Of a DNA stretch of 64,000 bases, positions 54,521 to 64,000 are shown piece after piece; position 1 is the first letter of the stretch, and each line of letters starts with the position of its first letter. The DNA is from Micromussa lordhowensis (lineage: Eukaryota > Cnidaria > Anthozoa > Scleractinia > Lobophylliidae). The stretch covers positions 24,942,493 through 25,006,492 of the forward strand of contig OZ026606.1 of assembly GCA_964020085.1 (NCBI GenBank), written 5' to 3'. The notes beneath the pieces were generated by a model. That model saw only the letters and a list, made by a program, of their open reading frames with translations, ran no database searches and was not told the origin of the DNA. The position numbers and the translations under genes were made by a program.

Positions 54521-55039
54521 GTTCAGTTCTCAATAGCCCATTGAAGCAGGCAGACTGTAGCGGGTAAGAACCTTACTGATTGGGGCCTACCCAGCTTGAA
54601 GCGGGCTGTTACTGCCAATGGGTCTACGATGGTCCATCGTCGGTAGCACCTGGACCTACGCCAATCAGTCCTGGCTAATAACTCGTCACTGCTGCCCCTC
54701 GTATTGACTCTAGGGAACTTTAGCAATGACGACTGCGACGCCGATGACTATATACGCTTTGTAAAAAATGGATTTACATTTTACCTTTGAATGTCGCTAC
54801 TATGCAAGGTTCAAAACGCACGTGCAGAACCTTTAAACTTTTTGTTTGGCGACGTTCTCGTTGGCGTCGCCGTCGTGGTTTGCTAAAGCTCCCTTCTGTC
54901 GCTGGAAATGATGGAACTAGGGTGAACTCTTCAGGGTGCAGGTCTGGGTGAAGTATAGGGAGATCCTGGGGTGCCCAGTCATCAGAATCCCCCTCGCAGC
55001 CTCACCGATGTAGTCCACCGAAAGTAGAAACGCGCAGCG

Positions 55040-55480
55040 ATACATTTGGCACAAGATTGGTAAACGAATCTGTAGCTTTCTCGACAACTTGTTTATATAA
55101 AAGGAAAATAGTACAGCGACGAGCAGTAAGCTTTGTAGTCAAAAATTACAATCGTACCGCTAGTGTAGGAGAAAAACTTGATCAGCTGGGAAAGAAATCG
55201 CTTCAAAGAATCGCTTCAAAGCAGAAAGAAAGAGACGAGACTCTGCATGTTGTATAAGCTACACTATGGTCTAGTGGCAGCAGATGGAATGCCAGAGCTA
55301 ACTTAAATGCGTTCGGCTAGCTGGCACTTAAATTCACTGACAAGCATATAAAGCTCAACATTCAAGAACCAATTTACCACAAGTACTCATGGAATTCGTT
55401 GCCTGAGGATATTGTTACCTTGTGAAGTTTGGACTCGTTTAGAAATGCACTCTTTGCATGAAATCCTGTTTAATTTTATT
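55040..55480 (+). mobile_element. LINE 3' fragment
   Basis: QRRAVSFVVKNYNRTASVGEKL and KYSWNSLPEDIV (the latter downstream of stops) are C-terminal LINE blocks. Several in-frame stops; dead copy. Confidence 0.62.
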
Positions 55481-55953
55481 TATTTAATTTCTTGTTAAAT
55501 TTGCACATTGTGCTTATTTATCTGTAGTTAAATTTATTTATTTTCTTTTAATGAACCTCCACAAGAATCTTCAGCAATGTAGAAGGTGGGGTAACTTGAA
55601 AGAAGAAAAATTAACATAGTTCGAAATTTCTCACAGTAATTTTTGGAAAAAATAGCTTTTTATTTCATTATGTCTGCGAATATTTCACAATCATTTACAG
55701 CATATAATAGTAACGTTACTGTACAGTTATAGAATTATCAAGCATGGTTCATCTATTATTTTGATGTAAAGTTTCAAACTAAGGATATTCACCGAACAAT
55801 ATGTTACAAACTATAACCGAAAACGGTTATTAGGATATGATCATTGGAGTATAAGGGCCTGAATGAGGCAATAAATATTTCATTGCTCCAATCAGCCAAA
55901 TATCATCACTCTGGGTTTTACTCTCCAATTAAGTCTTGCTCGTTCAATTTTCT

Positions 55954-57237
55954 TCATGTTTCAGCAGGGCTTCCTACCTCAGCTAAAGCAGCACCCAATT
56001 TATTGTGGATAGCTTGGAGCTCAAGATTTCGAATAATAGTGGAAAATGACACCGATTGCCCACGAAATTGTCCTTCCACTTCTTTGCCATAGAAATGAAG
56101 GAAATAAACACATTCATCTACTTTAACCTCGCCAGTTTCGTGGTTAACAACGAAGACGAAAATTGGTGCGCCTGAGGAACCTTTGCAAGTAGCAATCGAA
56201 TGCTCGACGAACGGATCTTTACCATTCAACATTCCAGTGTCATTTTGACCATAAGTCATGTTCAAAAAGTACACATGCTGCAGGTCAGATAACATGCCTC
56301 CAAACGACACTTGTGTGCTAGCACGGTGTGGGTGAGAGATAGCCAGCAGTCTAAGAGAACGAGGATACTTTGAACTTCTGGGATCCGGAAATCCGAAGGA
56401 TGAAACATTTCGAAAGTTTTCTAGTTTGTCGAAGGCTTTCATCTCCAGGGGCTTAACCGTCGCAAACTTAGCTTTCTGGTCGTCATTTTCCATCGGCAGC
56501 AAGTACAACGAAGCATAATCCAGAAAAGCATCTCTGCGGCTAAAATATGAAGAAAGCAATTCCAATGCAACGTCGCATTTACTGACGTCCTCTGTATCTG
56601 ATTTCCCGTCTCCGTGGAGGTTTCCTTTCAGAGAAGCTTCTAAAACATTTTTGTCTTTATTCTTGTCTGGTGGTGAAGCCCTTTCGATCCTAGCCACCTT
56701 GCGAATTTCTTGCAAACTTCTGTTTCCGTTGTAAAAAGAAATAACTCGCACATCCCCTGGTTTGACCAGACGAAAGTCGATTCCAATGCCACTTTGCGAG
56801 CTTCTTATGCTGTGAGAATTAGTAATGACAACATCTTCATTGTTTTCTCGGATAAAGAAGCCCGTGCCGTAAGCCTGGGATGAAGTGAGCTTGACAGTGA
56901 TACAAACCACTGCAGATGAAAAACGTTCAAGGCAGTTTACTGCCTCCTCTGAACTCAGGAACATTCCATCTTCTTCAGCAAGTGCCTTGTCTTTGACGAA
57001 CTTTGACTTATCTTCACTTGACAGATGTCTGTAGCCAAGGGCGTCCTTGATTGGAATATATCGCTGGTGATAATTGGAGTCTGCTTTCAGCTTGTCACAA
57101 GAATTCCAAGCTTTTTCGTTTTTCGTCAAACCTCTGCCAGCCTCCTCCCCTTCTCCATGATCGATCCCTGATTGCTCATTGTCTCCTTCATCGCATTCCC
57201 ACTCACTGACATAGCGAAATCCTTGACTGGATGCCAT
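55954..57237 (-). CDS. Trypsin-like (PA clan) serine protease, single exon
   Basis: 427 residues from ATG 57237, chosen over in-frame ATG 57255 because it has a strong Kozak context (AAAATGG). There is no signal peptide, so it is probably cytoplasmic or nuclear. An acidic, low-complexity N-terminal region (1-90) precedes a chymotrypsin-fold domain. Triad in order: His142 in VVITNSHSI, Asp222 in CDVALELL, Ser355 in CKGSSGAPIF, with GTGFFIRENN ahead of the histidine. The GSSGAP serine loop and intracellular look resemble FAM111/Deg-like proteases more than secreted trypsins. A basic/acidic insert (about 195-220) separates His and Asp. Substrate unknown. It is divergent from the phospholipase-like gene 1.2 kb away. 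The frame is intact, so likely functional. Confidence 0.82.
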   Translation of the reverse strand: MASSQGFRYVSEWECDEGDNEQSGIDHGEGEEAGRGLTKNEKAWNSCDKLKADSNYHQRYIPIKDALGYRHLSSEDKSKFVKDKALAEEDGMFLSSEEAVNCLERFSSAVVCITVKLTSSQAYGTGFFIRENNEDVVITNSHSIRSSQSGIGIDFRLVKPGDVRVISFYNGNRSLQEIRKVARIERASPPDKNKDKNVLEASLKGNLHGDGKSDTEDVSKCDVALELLSSYFSRRDAFLDYASLYLLPMENDDQKAKFATVKPLEMKAFDKLENFRNVSSFGFPDPRSSKYPRSLRLLAISHPHRASTQVSFGGMLSDLQHVYFLNMTYGQNDTGMLNGKDPFVEHSIATCKGSSGAPIFVFVVNHETGEVKVDECVYFLHFYGKEVEGQFRGQSVSFSTIIRNLELQAIHNKLGAALAEVGSPAET

Positions 57238-57659
57238 TTTGACTGTGAAAAACATCCACCGGCCCCAAGTTGTTATATTGTGCACTTAACGGTTTTGTGA
57301 TCGGAAGACATATTCAATGAGTTAATGACCTACAATGACGCATACACTTTTGAAGGGGTAAACATGTTTTATTTATGAACATCTTGGTCTTTTTCCTTGT
57401 TTTAAGGACACAAGATAAAGTGCATTCTGAACTTGTGTTGCAGAAGAGCCGATTGTAAACCATGATAACCTAGTATAATAGCAATTTTGTCTCAATATTG
57501 AGTTACAATCAATTAATGGACCTATCTCATTTCCCACAAGCCATAATGTATCTCACTCCGTTTCTGCGTTGTGGCCGGAATCCCATTAGCACCAAAGTTA
57601 AGAGTCGCTATGATACTAACAATGACAATGCAAAAACTAAAAGAAACCCATAAAATTTT

Positions 57660-57900
57660 AACTTTGTTTGGCACAACAATTACATTGACTGCACCCAGGA
57701 AGGAACAACATAGTTCGATACAACTCACTACTTCGAAAACAAAGAGCTTTGCTCTTTGCGGAATAACATTAGAGCTATCATTCCATTAAATCAGCAGTTT
57801 ACACCTCAGACCTATTGTATTGTTATAAGACCATGAATAAGGCTTATTAAGTAAACGAACCGTATTTTCCGCTTTAAAAAGTAGCTTACATCTACTATTT
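57660..57900 (+). repeat. 240-bp direct duplication, copy 1
   Basis: From AACTTTGTTTGGCACAACAA to TCTACTATTT, repeated at 58169-58406 with about 5% change. It is the upper copy in the intergenic space between the protease and phospholipase-like genes. Confidence 0.8.
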
Positions 57901-58168
57901 AATCGAAAAGGTTGAAGAAGCAGAACAAAAAGTGTCCAAATGAAGAACAAACGCAGCAACAAATTCACGGGAAGATCCACAAACACAGCATTATTATTCA
58001 GTTAGGGATAACAGATATACAGCTTAGTATTTAGCTTAGTACTCCAGTAAAGTTTGTCACATTCGATCACGTCTTGACCTTCTATACTTGAATGAGCTTG
58101 CATTGATGTTGAACAATACTGTTTAGTTTTCATTTAGCTCGTTATCATAAATTCTGAGTTGGACTTAT

Positions 58169-58406
58169 AACTTTGTTTGGCACAACAATTACATTGACTG
58201 CACCCAGGAAGGAACAACATAGTTCGATCCAGCTCACTACTTCCAAACGCAAAGAGCTTTGCTCTTTGCGGAATAAAATTAGAGCTATCATTCCATTACA
58301 TCAGCAGTTTACACCTCTGAGCTATTGTATTGTTATAAGACCACGAATTAGGCTTATTAAGTAAATGAACCGTATTTTCCGCAAAAGTAGCTTATATCTA
58401 CTATTT
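58169..58406 (+). repeat. 240-bp direct duplication, copy 2
   Basis: Ends 44 bp before the ATG of the phospholipase-like gene, so it probably contains its promoter or 5' UTR. Copy 1 lies 509 bp upstream. The inner GAGCTTTGCTCTTTG palindrome is kept in both. Confidence 0.8.
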
Positions 58407-58450
58407 TGTGTGGCGTATCTTGATTCTCACCAACTCGGCTGACTGCAAGT

Positions 58451-60287
58451 ATGGAGCCCGATGAAATTTGGCAAGGGAAAAGCCTTTTGGAGCAGTTGAT
58501 TAACATCATCAAACGCACGCCTGAGTCAGTTACCATTAATGAAGAAGGAGGAGAAGAATTCGAGGCAGCAGAACATGAAAACATAGGAAACATGGCGAAG
58601 CTTCAATTTCCAGTGCAAAATCCAGGCAGTGGGAAACGTGAGCAGGACGCGTTGGGGGCTTATCGTCTCCTGAGACTACCGAATGGCTTAGAGCTTACCT
58701 TCGGCCAAATTATTGCTTTAGCGGGAGATTTCTACGGCATCCCAGAGCAACCCATTATAGATCCATCTGAGAAACATGATAAAAAGATAACTGGCCGCCG
58801 ACAGCGTTTTATCGCAGCTTACAACACTCTAGCAAATGCGGAATACCACGGCATCAAGAAAGAACTTGACCAGATCTTGAAAATAATGACGGAAGAGAAG
58901 AGTTAAATTGAAGCCGCGCTAGAGTGTCAAGAAGGAAAGGTAACCATATCGGATAACAATGGGCATGTTTGCATGGCTCCCAAAGATGCCTACGAGAATT
59001 TAGGGAACTCCCTGGTAAAAAAATGGGACGAGGTCACGGGTGGTACATGGGTCTTCGAGGTTCCAGTGATATCCGGACGAATGATGAAGTTGGCACAGAA
59101 CAATCATGACCACTTCCTACCTTATGCAAAAGACGCGTACATAGCTGGCCATGAATTGGCTTTGGAGAAGGCGAGGGAGGCAAGTAAAGTTGGAAATCAA
59201 GAAAACAAGATAAGGCTGCTCGAGGAAGCGTATTCCATCGATGCGTTTGCCTGTCATTTCCTTACAGATAGCTTTTCGAGTGGACATCTAAGGTAGGAAA
59301 GTTTAATTCAAATAATGTAATTCAAGATCAAGTGTGATTTGAAAATGGGCTTCCAAACCTTGCTTTGGAGCCTCTAGGTACACTCAGTCGAGTTCACCTG
59401 TTTTGAAAATAGCTAGCTTCGTTAACGGCGATGACAAATGTTGAAAACCCTTCGAAGTGGAATTCAAATTTGTCAGATACATTAAAATTGTCATGGATGA
59501 TGTCATGGATGATTTCCTCCTAAGAGTTCTAATTTCAGTGAATATTATTCAACGTTTATTTGTAACTGTACCTGAGAAAAAAATCGTTCCTTAAATCCTC
59601 CTGCTCCCGATCATATATCAGAGTCATAGCACTGAAATTAGTGAAATTCGAATTTCCTGCAGTGTGATTCTATCTAAGCCAAGAAGTACAACCTAAAACA
59701 CATACGGTATCAGTACTACCGAATGTATATTGAATCTGCAACATTTGATTGTCAGGACACCCAGACTTGAACTTGGAAAGCAAATTACACCTTCCAAAGT
59801 GGGCCACTTACTGAGCAAATACATGCACGATGAAGACAACAACTACGGTATCCGTGTTGCAAACAAAAGGGGCGATAAGTGGATTGCCTACGGTGACGGT
59901 ATGCTGCTGAACGAAGAAAGCGAAGGTAACAAGAGAATTGCGGTAGATGCCGTCCAGGCGTCTGTCAACCAGGTTTACGACGCATTCCTTTATCCCGAGA
60001 AAGCGGTAGATTCAAGCGTTGTGACCGACTACATGCCATTTGTAGACTCGAAGGAGAAAAACAATTACCCTATGTTTCAGGTAAAAGATGGCAAACTGCT
60101 TCGTAGAGCTGACCTGAGTAACCTTAGTGATCCTACAACGAAAAGCGACTGGTCTGGCTTGAAAACTGCGCTGGAAGCCCGATCTTATAAACCACGTGGA
60201 TCAGTCATTGAAGAGTATGATGATAATTTCGACTGTCGTAGTTGTAGTCAGAGCTTGCATCCTGAACTTTTGACAGAGAATGTGTAG
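58451..60287 (+). pseudogene. Zinc-dependent phospholipase C-like gene with one in-frame stop
   Basis: Two exons, 58451-59292 and 59756-60287, join in phase at AG|GTAGG...TGTCAG|G to give about 457 codons. TAA at 58904-58906 (codon 152) is the only break; the frame resumes at once, so it may be a nonsense allele, an assembly error or a young pseudogene. Restarts at ATG 58973 are possible. The region 265-280 has HFLTDSFSSGH, the His-x3-Asp-x5-His ligand pattern of zinc phospholipase C/P1 nuclease folds. AGDFYG (91-96), NNHDHF (218-222), AGHEL (233) and HDEDNN (305) supply other candidate ligands. The nearest look-alikes I know are bacterial, and there is no signal peptide. The fold and transfer from bacteria are inferences. 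Confidence 0.62.
58904..58906 (+). other. In-frame TAA in the phospholipase-like gene
   Basis: The codon follows GAAGAGAAGAGT, and the same frame continues open for 129 codons beyond it. The one-base changes AAA, CAA, GAA or TAC/TAT would read through. Confidence 0.8.
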
Positions 60288-60544
60288 GCCTCCACTAAGA
60301 CTGCTTCCCTAAGCTTCCTGAGAAGCTGGACATTTATTTGTACATTTAGTCTACATTTAGTCTTTTGCTTTGAACATTCCTTTGATTTATTGTTTGAACA
60401 TGGGATAATGTTTCTGGTGTGTATGTTAAACATATTTATGAAGAATGGCATGTGTGGAATGTATATATTTGGGTTTGGTTTCATACAAGTAATTTCCACT
60501 CATTAGCGATGTTAGAATAACAAGAATATAACGATTGGACATGT

Positions 60545-61122
60545 AGTTGTTTTTGGTAATGATAATGTGATTGCTTCCAGGTTAGCTGATAAACCTAGGC
60601 CTTTGCCCGTATCTAGTCGTGCGAAAATATAGGTTTTTTTTTCTGTAGTCAAGTAGCATTCGGTCCAGCGACTGATGATTTTAGTTGTCCTAATCCTCGT
60701 GTAGATACATTTAAACTGGTTTAAATCATAACTTAGCTTTTAACTCTGAATTCAAAGCGCTGCTTTGAGGACTCAAGAAGCGGAAGTTTCTAGGTTCTGA
60801 TTTTGAAATTGTTTTTCGGTAACGATAGTGTGATTGCTTCTAGAGTATACGCTTTTAGGTTAGCTGATAAACCAATACCTTTGCCCGTATCTAGTCATGC
60901 GCAAAATAAGGGTTTATTTTTTCTTTAATTGGATAGCGTTAGACTAAGTAGTGATCAAAGTGACCTGCATTCTGTCCAGCCACTACAGTGATGACTTTAG
61001 TTGGCCTAACCCTCGTGTAGATACATTTAAAAAGGTTTAAATCATAATTCAGCTTTTAACTCTGAATTCAAAGCGCTGCTTTGAGCAGTAACGAAGCGGA
61101 AGTTTCTAAGCTTTGATTTTTT
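60545..61122 (+). repeat. Tandem duplication of about 290 bp in the 3' flank
   Basis: GTGATTGCTTC, AGGTTAGCTGATAAACC, CTTTGCCCGTATCTAGTC and CTCTGAATTCAAAGCGCTGC occur in the same order at 60566-60806 and 60830-61115. The second copy has small insertions. Probably within the 3' UTR of the upstream gene. Confidence 0.75.
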
Positions 61123-61306
61123 CTAGAATGAAGAGTTTTCTGTTTCATTAATTTATCATCTCAGTTACGTGATAAAACCAGGGGTGATGTTATCTCAACG
61201 ACTCCAATAGTTTTGTATATGGTGACTATGTTTATTTACCATACCTTTTTACATTGCGTTTGAATTTTGCTTTTATTCATTTAAGTCAAGATTGTCTACT
61301 TTACAC

Positions 61307-61312
61307 AATAAA
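61307..61312 (+). promoter_or_regulatory. Candidate AATAAA polyadenylation signal (+)
   Basis: AATAAA lies 1 kb beyond the phospholipase-like stop, and a minus-strand AATAAA (61272-61277) lies just before it, as expected where two convergent genes end. Confidence 0.4.
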
Positions 61313-61409
61313 ATAAATTTACAGTCATGTTCAAAGTGTTCTTTTCGTGTGGCATTGTCCTCTTCTCTAAGGTTCTGTCCAAAGGAAACTTGAAGATAAG
61401 ATAAGTTGA

Positions 61410-61535
61410 TCAGTGGCGGTGTGCTGACGAGTCAAATCGATCTTTCATCGGAATAGCAAATTCGTCCTTTTCTTTCTTGAGCGACGAACAAGCGATCTCT
61501 GCCGTTTCACAGATACGGCGAAGGCGAAATGTAAT
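61410..61535 (-). CDS. Possible terminal exon of a minus-strand gene
   Basis: On the minus strand a run of T ends in CAG at 61536, followed by an open segment of 41 codons (ITFRLRRICETAEIACSSLK...) and TGA at 61410-61412. A minus-strand AATAAA sits at 61272-61277. Charged, ordinary composition, no family recognised. Upstream exons would lie beyond 61536, but I could not identify them. Confidence 0.4.
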   Translation of the reverse strand: MTFRLRRICETAEIACSSLKKEKDEFAIPMKDRFDSSAHRH

Positions 61536-64000
61536 CTGAAAAAAAAAACCACAATACAGTTATGACTATTTCAGTCTCATTTTCTGACGGATTCTAACGA
61601 TATGATTTCGGAAAATTAGGGTTGAACAAGATTGTGTTAAGACGGCGTTGGTCGCCCGTCATATAATGAAGGATTCTGAACATGTGATCCATTAAAATGA
61701 GAGTTTGTAAGGAGGTAGTGTAAATGTAAATGATGATGGAACTTCATCAGTCAGAAAGGAAAAAAATTATCACGGGGTAAATAACCAATGATTCAACTCC
61801 GCGAATGGGTTACAATGTATATCCTTGGCAGGGGATCGCACGTGACACCTTGGGACTTGGGGGATAATCAAGCTCTATTGATTGGGACCACTGGAGCATC
61901 ATAGCATTACGCCCGGGCGAGTTTCGTGGACATTCTTGGAACGAGAACATACTATATTGACTAGATTCTCTCTGAAAAGACCCTCAGAAAAAGAGTGAAA
62001 ACCGCAATGGATGGATGTTAACACTAAAATAAAATCTTACTTTAAGCAGCTATTCGGACGACACCCTTAATTCTTTGATAATAAGAGGTATTGATCAACT
62101 TTTGCGATCAATTTGCACACAAAGCTTCTCAAAACTATTTTATTAATGTTTCCACTGAAATTTTAGATCATTTGCTTAACAAAAACGCTCGAAAAACTAT
62201 AATGTTCCCAACTTATGAAATGAATATACTACAGAATACGAGTAGACGTAAGGCTTAGTTTTAGGAATATCTGCATATCCGCATATAACAATGAACAATC
62301 TACTATTTTGTGACCAAAATAGCCACTTTTAGTGAGACGTTATTTTGAAATTGTCGTTCAGAAGTCTTCTTGATCTTGTTAGCTGACACCAAACTGTCTA
62401 AAATTAACAATAAAAATTATCAACACAGCGAACTTTACAATTCAAGAAAAGAATAAGCGTCTAACTGAACACAATTCACTTGAATTGGCTCAAGACTGAT
62501 GCTAACAAAGTCAGTCAAACTTATACCAAGGGAACAACTTCACTTTTTTAGGTGTGGCAATCGTGAGCTAATATTCGACATATTCGCTCTTGATTTGTGA
62601 TCGATCAATGATTCTCGTAGAACCTCATGCCCCGTCCACGTGACTACGCCAGAGAAATTTGAAAACGAAGCTTGAGGCCTAACGTCACGAAAACAGAGCT
62701 TTTCGAAAATGATCTTCAAACCGGAGGAATTGAAAATGCCGTCTTTGCGTTTTTGACAAAGGAATTTTTTGAAAATGATGAGGTCACGATAATCATGTGA
62801 TTTTGCTGCCCATGTCTTCCTTAAACACAAATGCAAAATGTAACTCAGTGTTGCGTTTTCAAACTGTTTCTCCGGCTTAGTGTACACAGGGCCTAAATCA
62901 TCCGAAAATGTGACTCTGTGACGCTAGGCAATGCAATAAAATAAAGTAGAGAGGTTTATCGTTAATAGCATTTGCCTCAATTTGCACTCTAAAGTAACTA
63001 CATGTTTGATAACTTAATGCGCTGTGTTAGAGAAATACGACCTATGTTCAAAACAAAAAACGAGTTTCGCGACAACTTTTATGCCGTTTTTCAGAAGCTA
63101 TAAGTGCTCTGCAATTATCTTTTTTTGCTTTTCTTGACCGGAAAAAGGGAAACAGCTCTTTTGGAATGAACTTAATTAATTTGTTTTAGTTGCTGTGAAT
63201 TTACGATAAAATGTACCTTTTAAATTTTATCTTAATTCTAACTGTATCTTTTAAATCTTATCTAAATTCTAAAAGCTTGGAGACATTTTTAGTCATTGGA
63301 GGTGATTTCTAGCCTCTGGTGTAGTGTCTATTAACTCCGTTCAGACCACGTTACTCATCAGAGAAGGAAACCAGACTTAGAAACCACACCAACCAAAAAA
63401 GAGCATCAAACTGAAGGAAAGACAATTAACTTATATGTGTCTGCTTACTGCCTCGTAAAGTTTTGACTCGAATCGAAAGTTAGCGACGTTTTGATGTACC
63501 TTTTTCCTACTGCAAGTAATGGATATCATTGTAGCTGTGAATTGAACAAAGGAGCCCTCTTCCCAGGCCTAACACTTTCATATCTAAACATCATATGTCG
63601 GGCTTCCATTAGGGTTTTAATATATTCATTCCTAGCTGTTTAGGAAGTCGCAATTTGCCATCAGTGGCGCCAGAGATTATCGAAATTAGTCAATCTCATT
63701 CCATTCTAAAACGATCTCAGAAGTATCGCTGGCCGGGGAAAAGCAATAAAACACGAAAGCATAAAACAAGAAAAATTCTACACGGAATCGAATAAAAGGA
63801 TATGCATGTATTTAAATGGACCGGTTCCTTCTATGAAATCACTTTGCGGTAGAATTTTAGCGAGGACGCTTCTTTATGACCGCTCTTTCTTTTAGAACCA
63901 TATCTAAGAACCTTTACATCATTTGCTACAATTTTGTGGTAACTCCCACTAGTTGATTTGTCCATTTCCTAATGCGTTTGATAGAGACGATAATGACGCC
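61536..64000. other. Right flank, no further gene called
   Basis: AT-rich. A minus-strand frame at 62887-62540 is 115 codons long, but its WAAKSHDYRDLIIF-type text is like translations of common non-coding coral repeats, and flanks show no splice sites. The rest shows nothing supportable. Confidence 0.35.

Noticed and set aside
62540..62887. 115-codon minus-strand frame as a gene
   Set aside because: Text resembles translations of common coral interspersed repeats, with no splice sites, no family match and no start context of note.

Overview
This window looks like nuclear DNA of a cnidarian animal, most likely a stony coral or close anthozoan. It is AT-rich, its genes have GT-AG introns, it holds an intronless class C receptor gene, and it is dense in DIRS/Ngaro, BEL/Pao, Ty3/gypsy, Penelope-like and LINE remnants, pogo-like transposons and foldback MITEs. 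The organism is inferred from gene style and repeat types; no search was run.

Layout. 1-2540: a tRNA-like gene inside a 299-bp repeated unit, then nested foldback elements. 2626-24973 (+): a seven-exon sialate O-acetylesterase (SIAE) gene whose splice phases all match. Its 10.8-kb first intron holds a wrecked BEL/Pao element that was entered by a TTAA-flanked MITE and by a nearly intact 5.25-kb Ngaro-type tyrosine-recombinase retroelement. Introns 2-6 carry LINE and MITE debris and one copy of a duplicated block. 24974-31412: the second copy of that block, expanded by a MITE, a LINE and a 3.6-kb higher-order tandem repeat. 32476-38110 (-): a dead PIF1-type helicase gene split by a 3.3-kb pogo/Tigger-like transposon and a TTAA MITE. 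The transposon also carries a divergent HIRAN-like ORF. 39619-42279 (-): an intact intronless class C GPCR resembling metabotropic glutamate receptors. 42741-47570: a decayed gypsy element. 47571-53900: mostly featureless, with one orphan exon candidate. 54220-55480: LINE fragments. 55954-57237 (-): an intact single-exon chymotrypsin-fold (PA clan) serine protease. 58451-60287 (+): a two-exon gene resembling zinc-dependent phospholipase C, interrupted by one in-frame stop. 60545-61122: tandem duplication and polyadenylation signal. 61410-61535 (-): a possible terminal exon of a convergent gene.

The host genes are SIAE (lysosomal/secretory removal of O-acetyl groups from sialic acids), the class C receptor (amino-acid-type ligand sensing at the plasma membrane), and the divergent pair of protease and phospholipase-like genes. 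Nothing in the sequence shows that these work in one pathway. The strongest unusual signals are the pogo element with its HIRAN-like second ORF, the frame-restoring nested insertions in the helicase gene, the split direct repeats of the Ngaro element, and the phospholipase-like gene with its nonsense codon and duplicated upstream segment.
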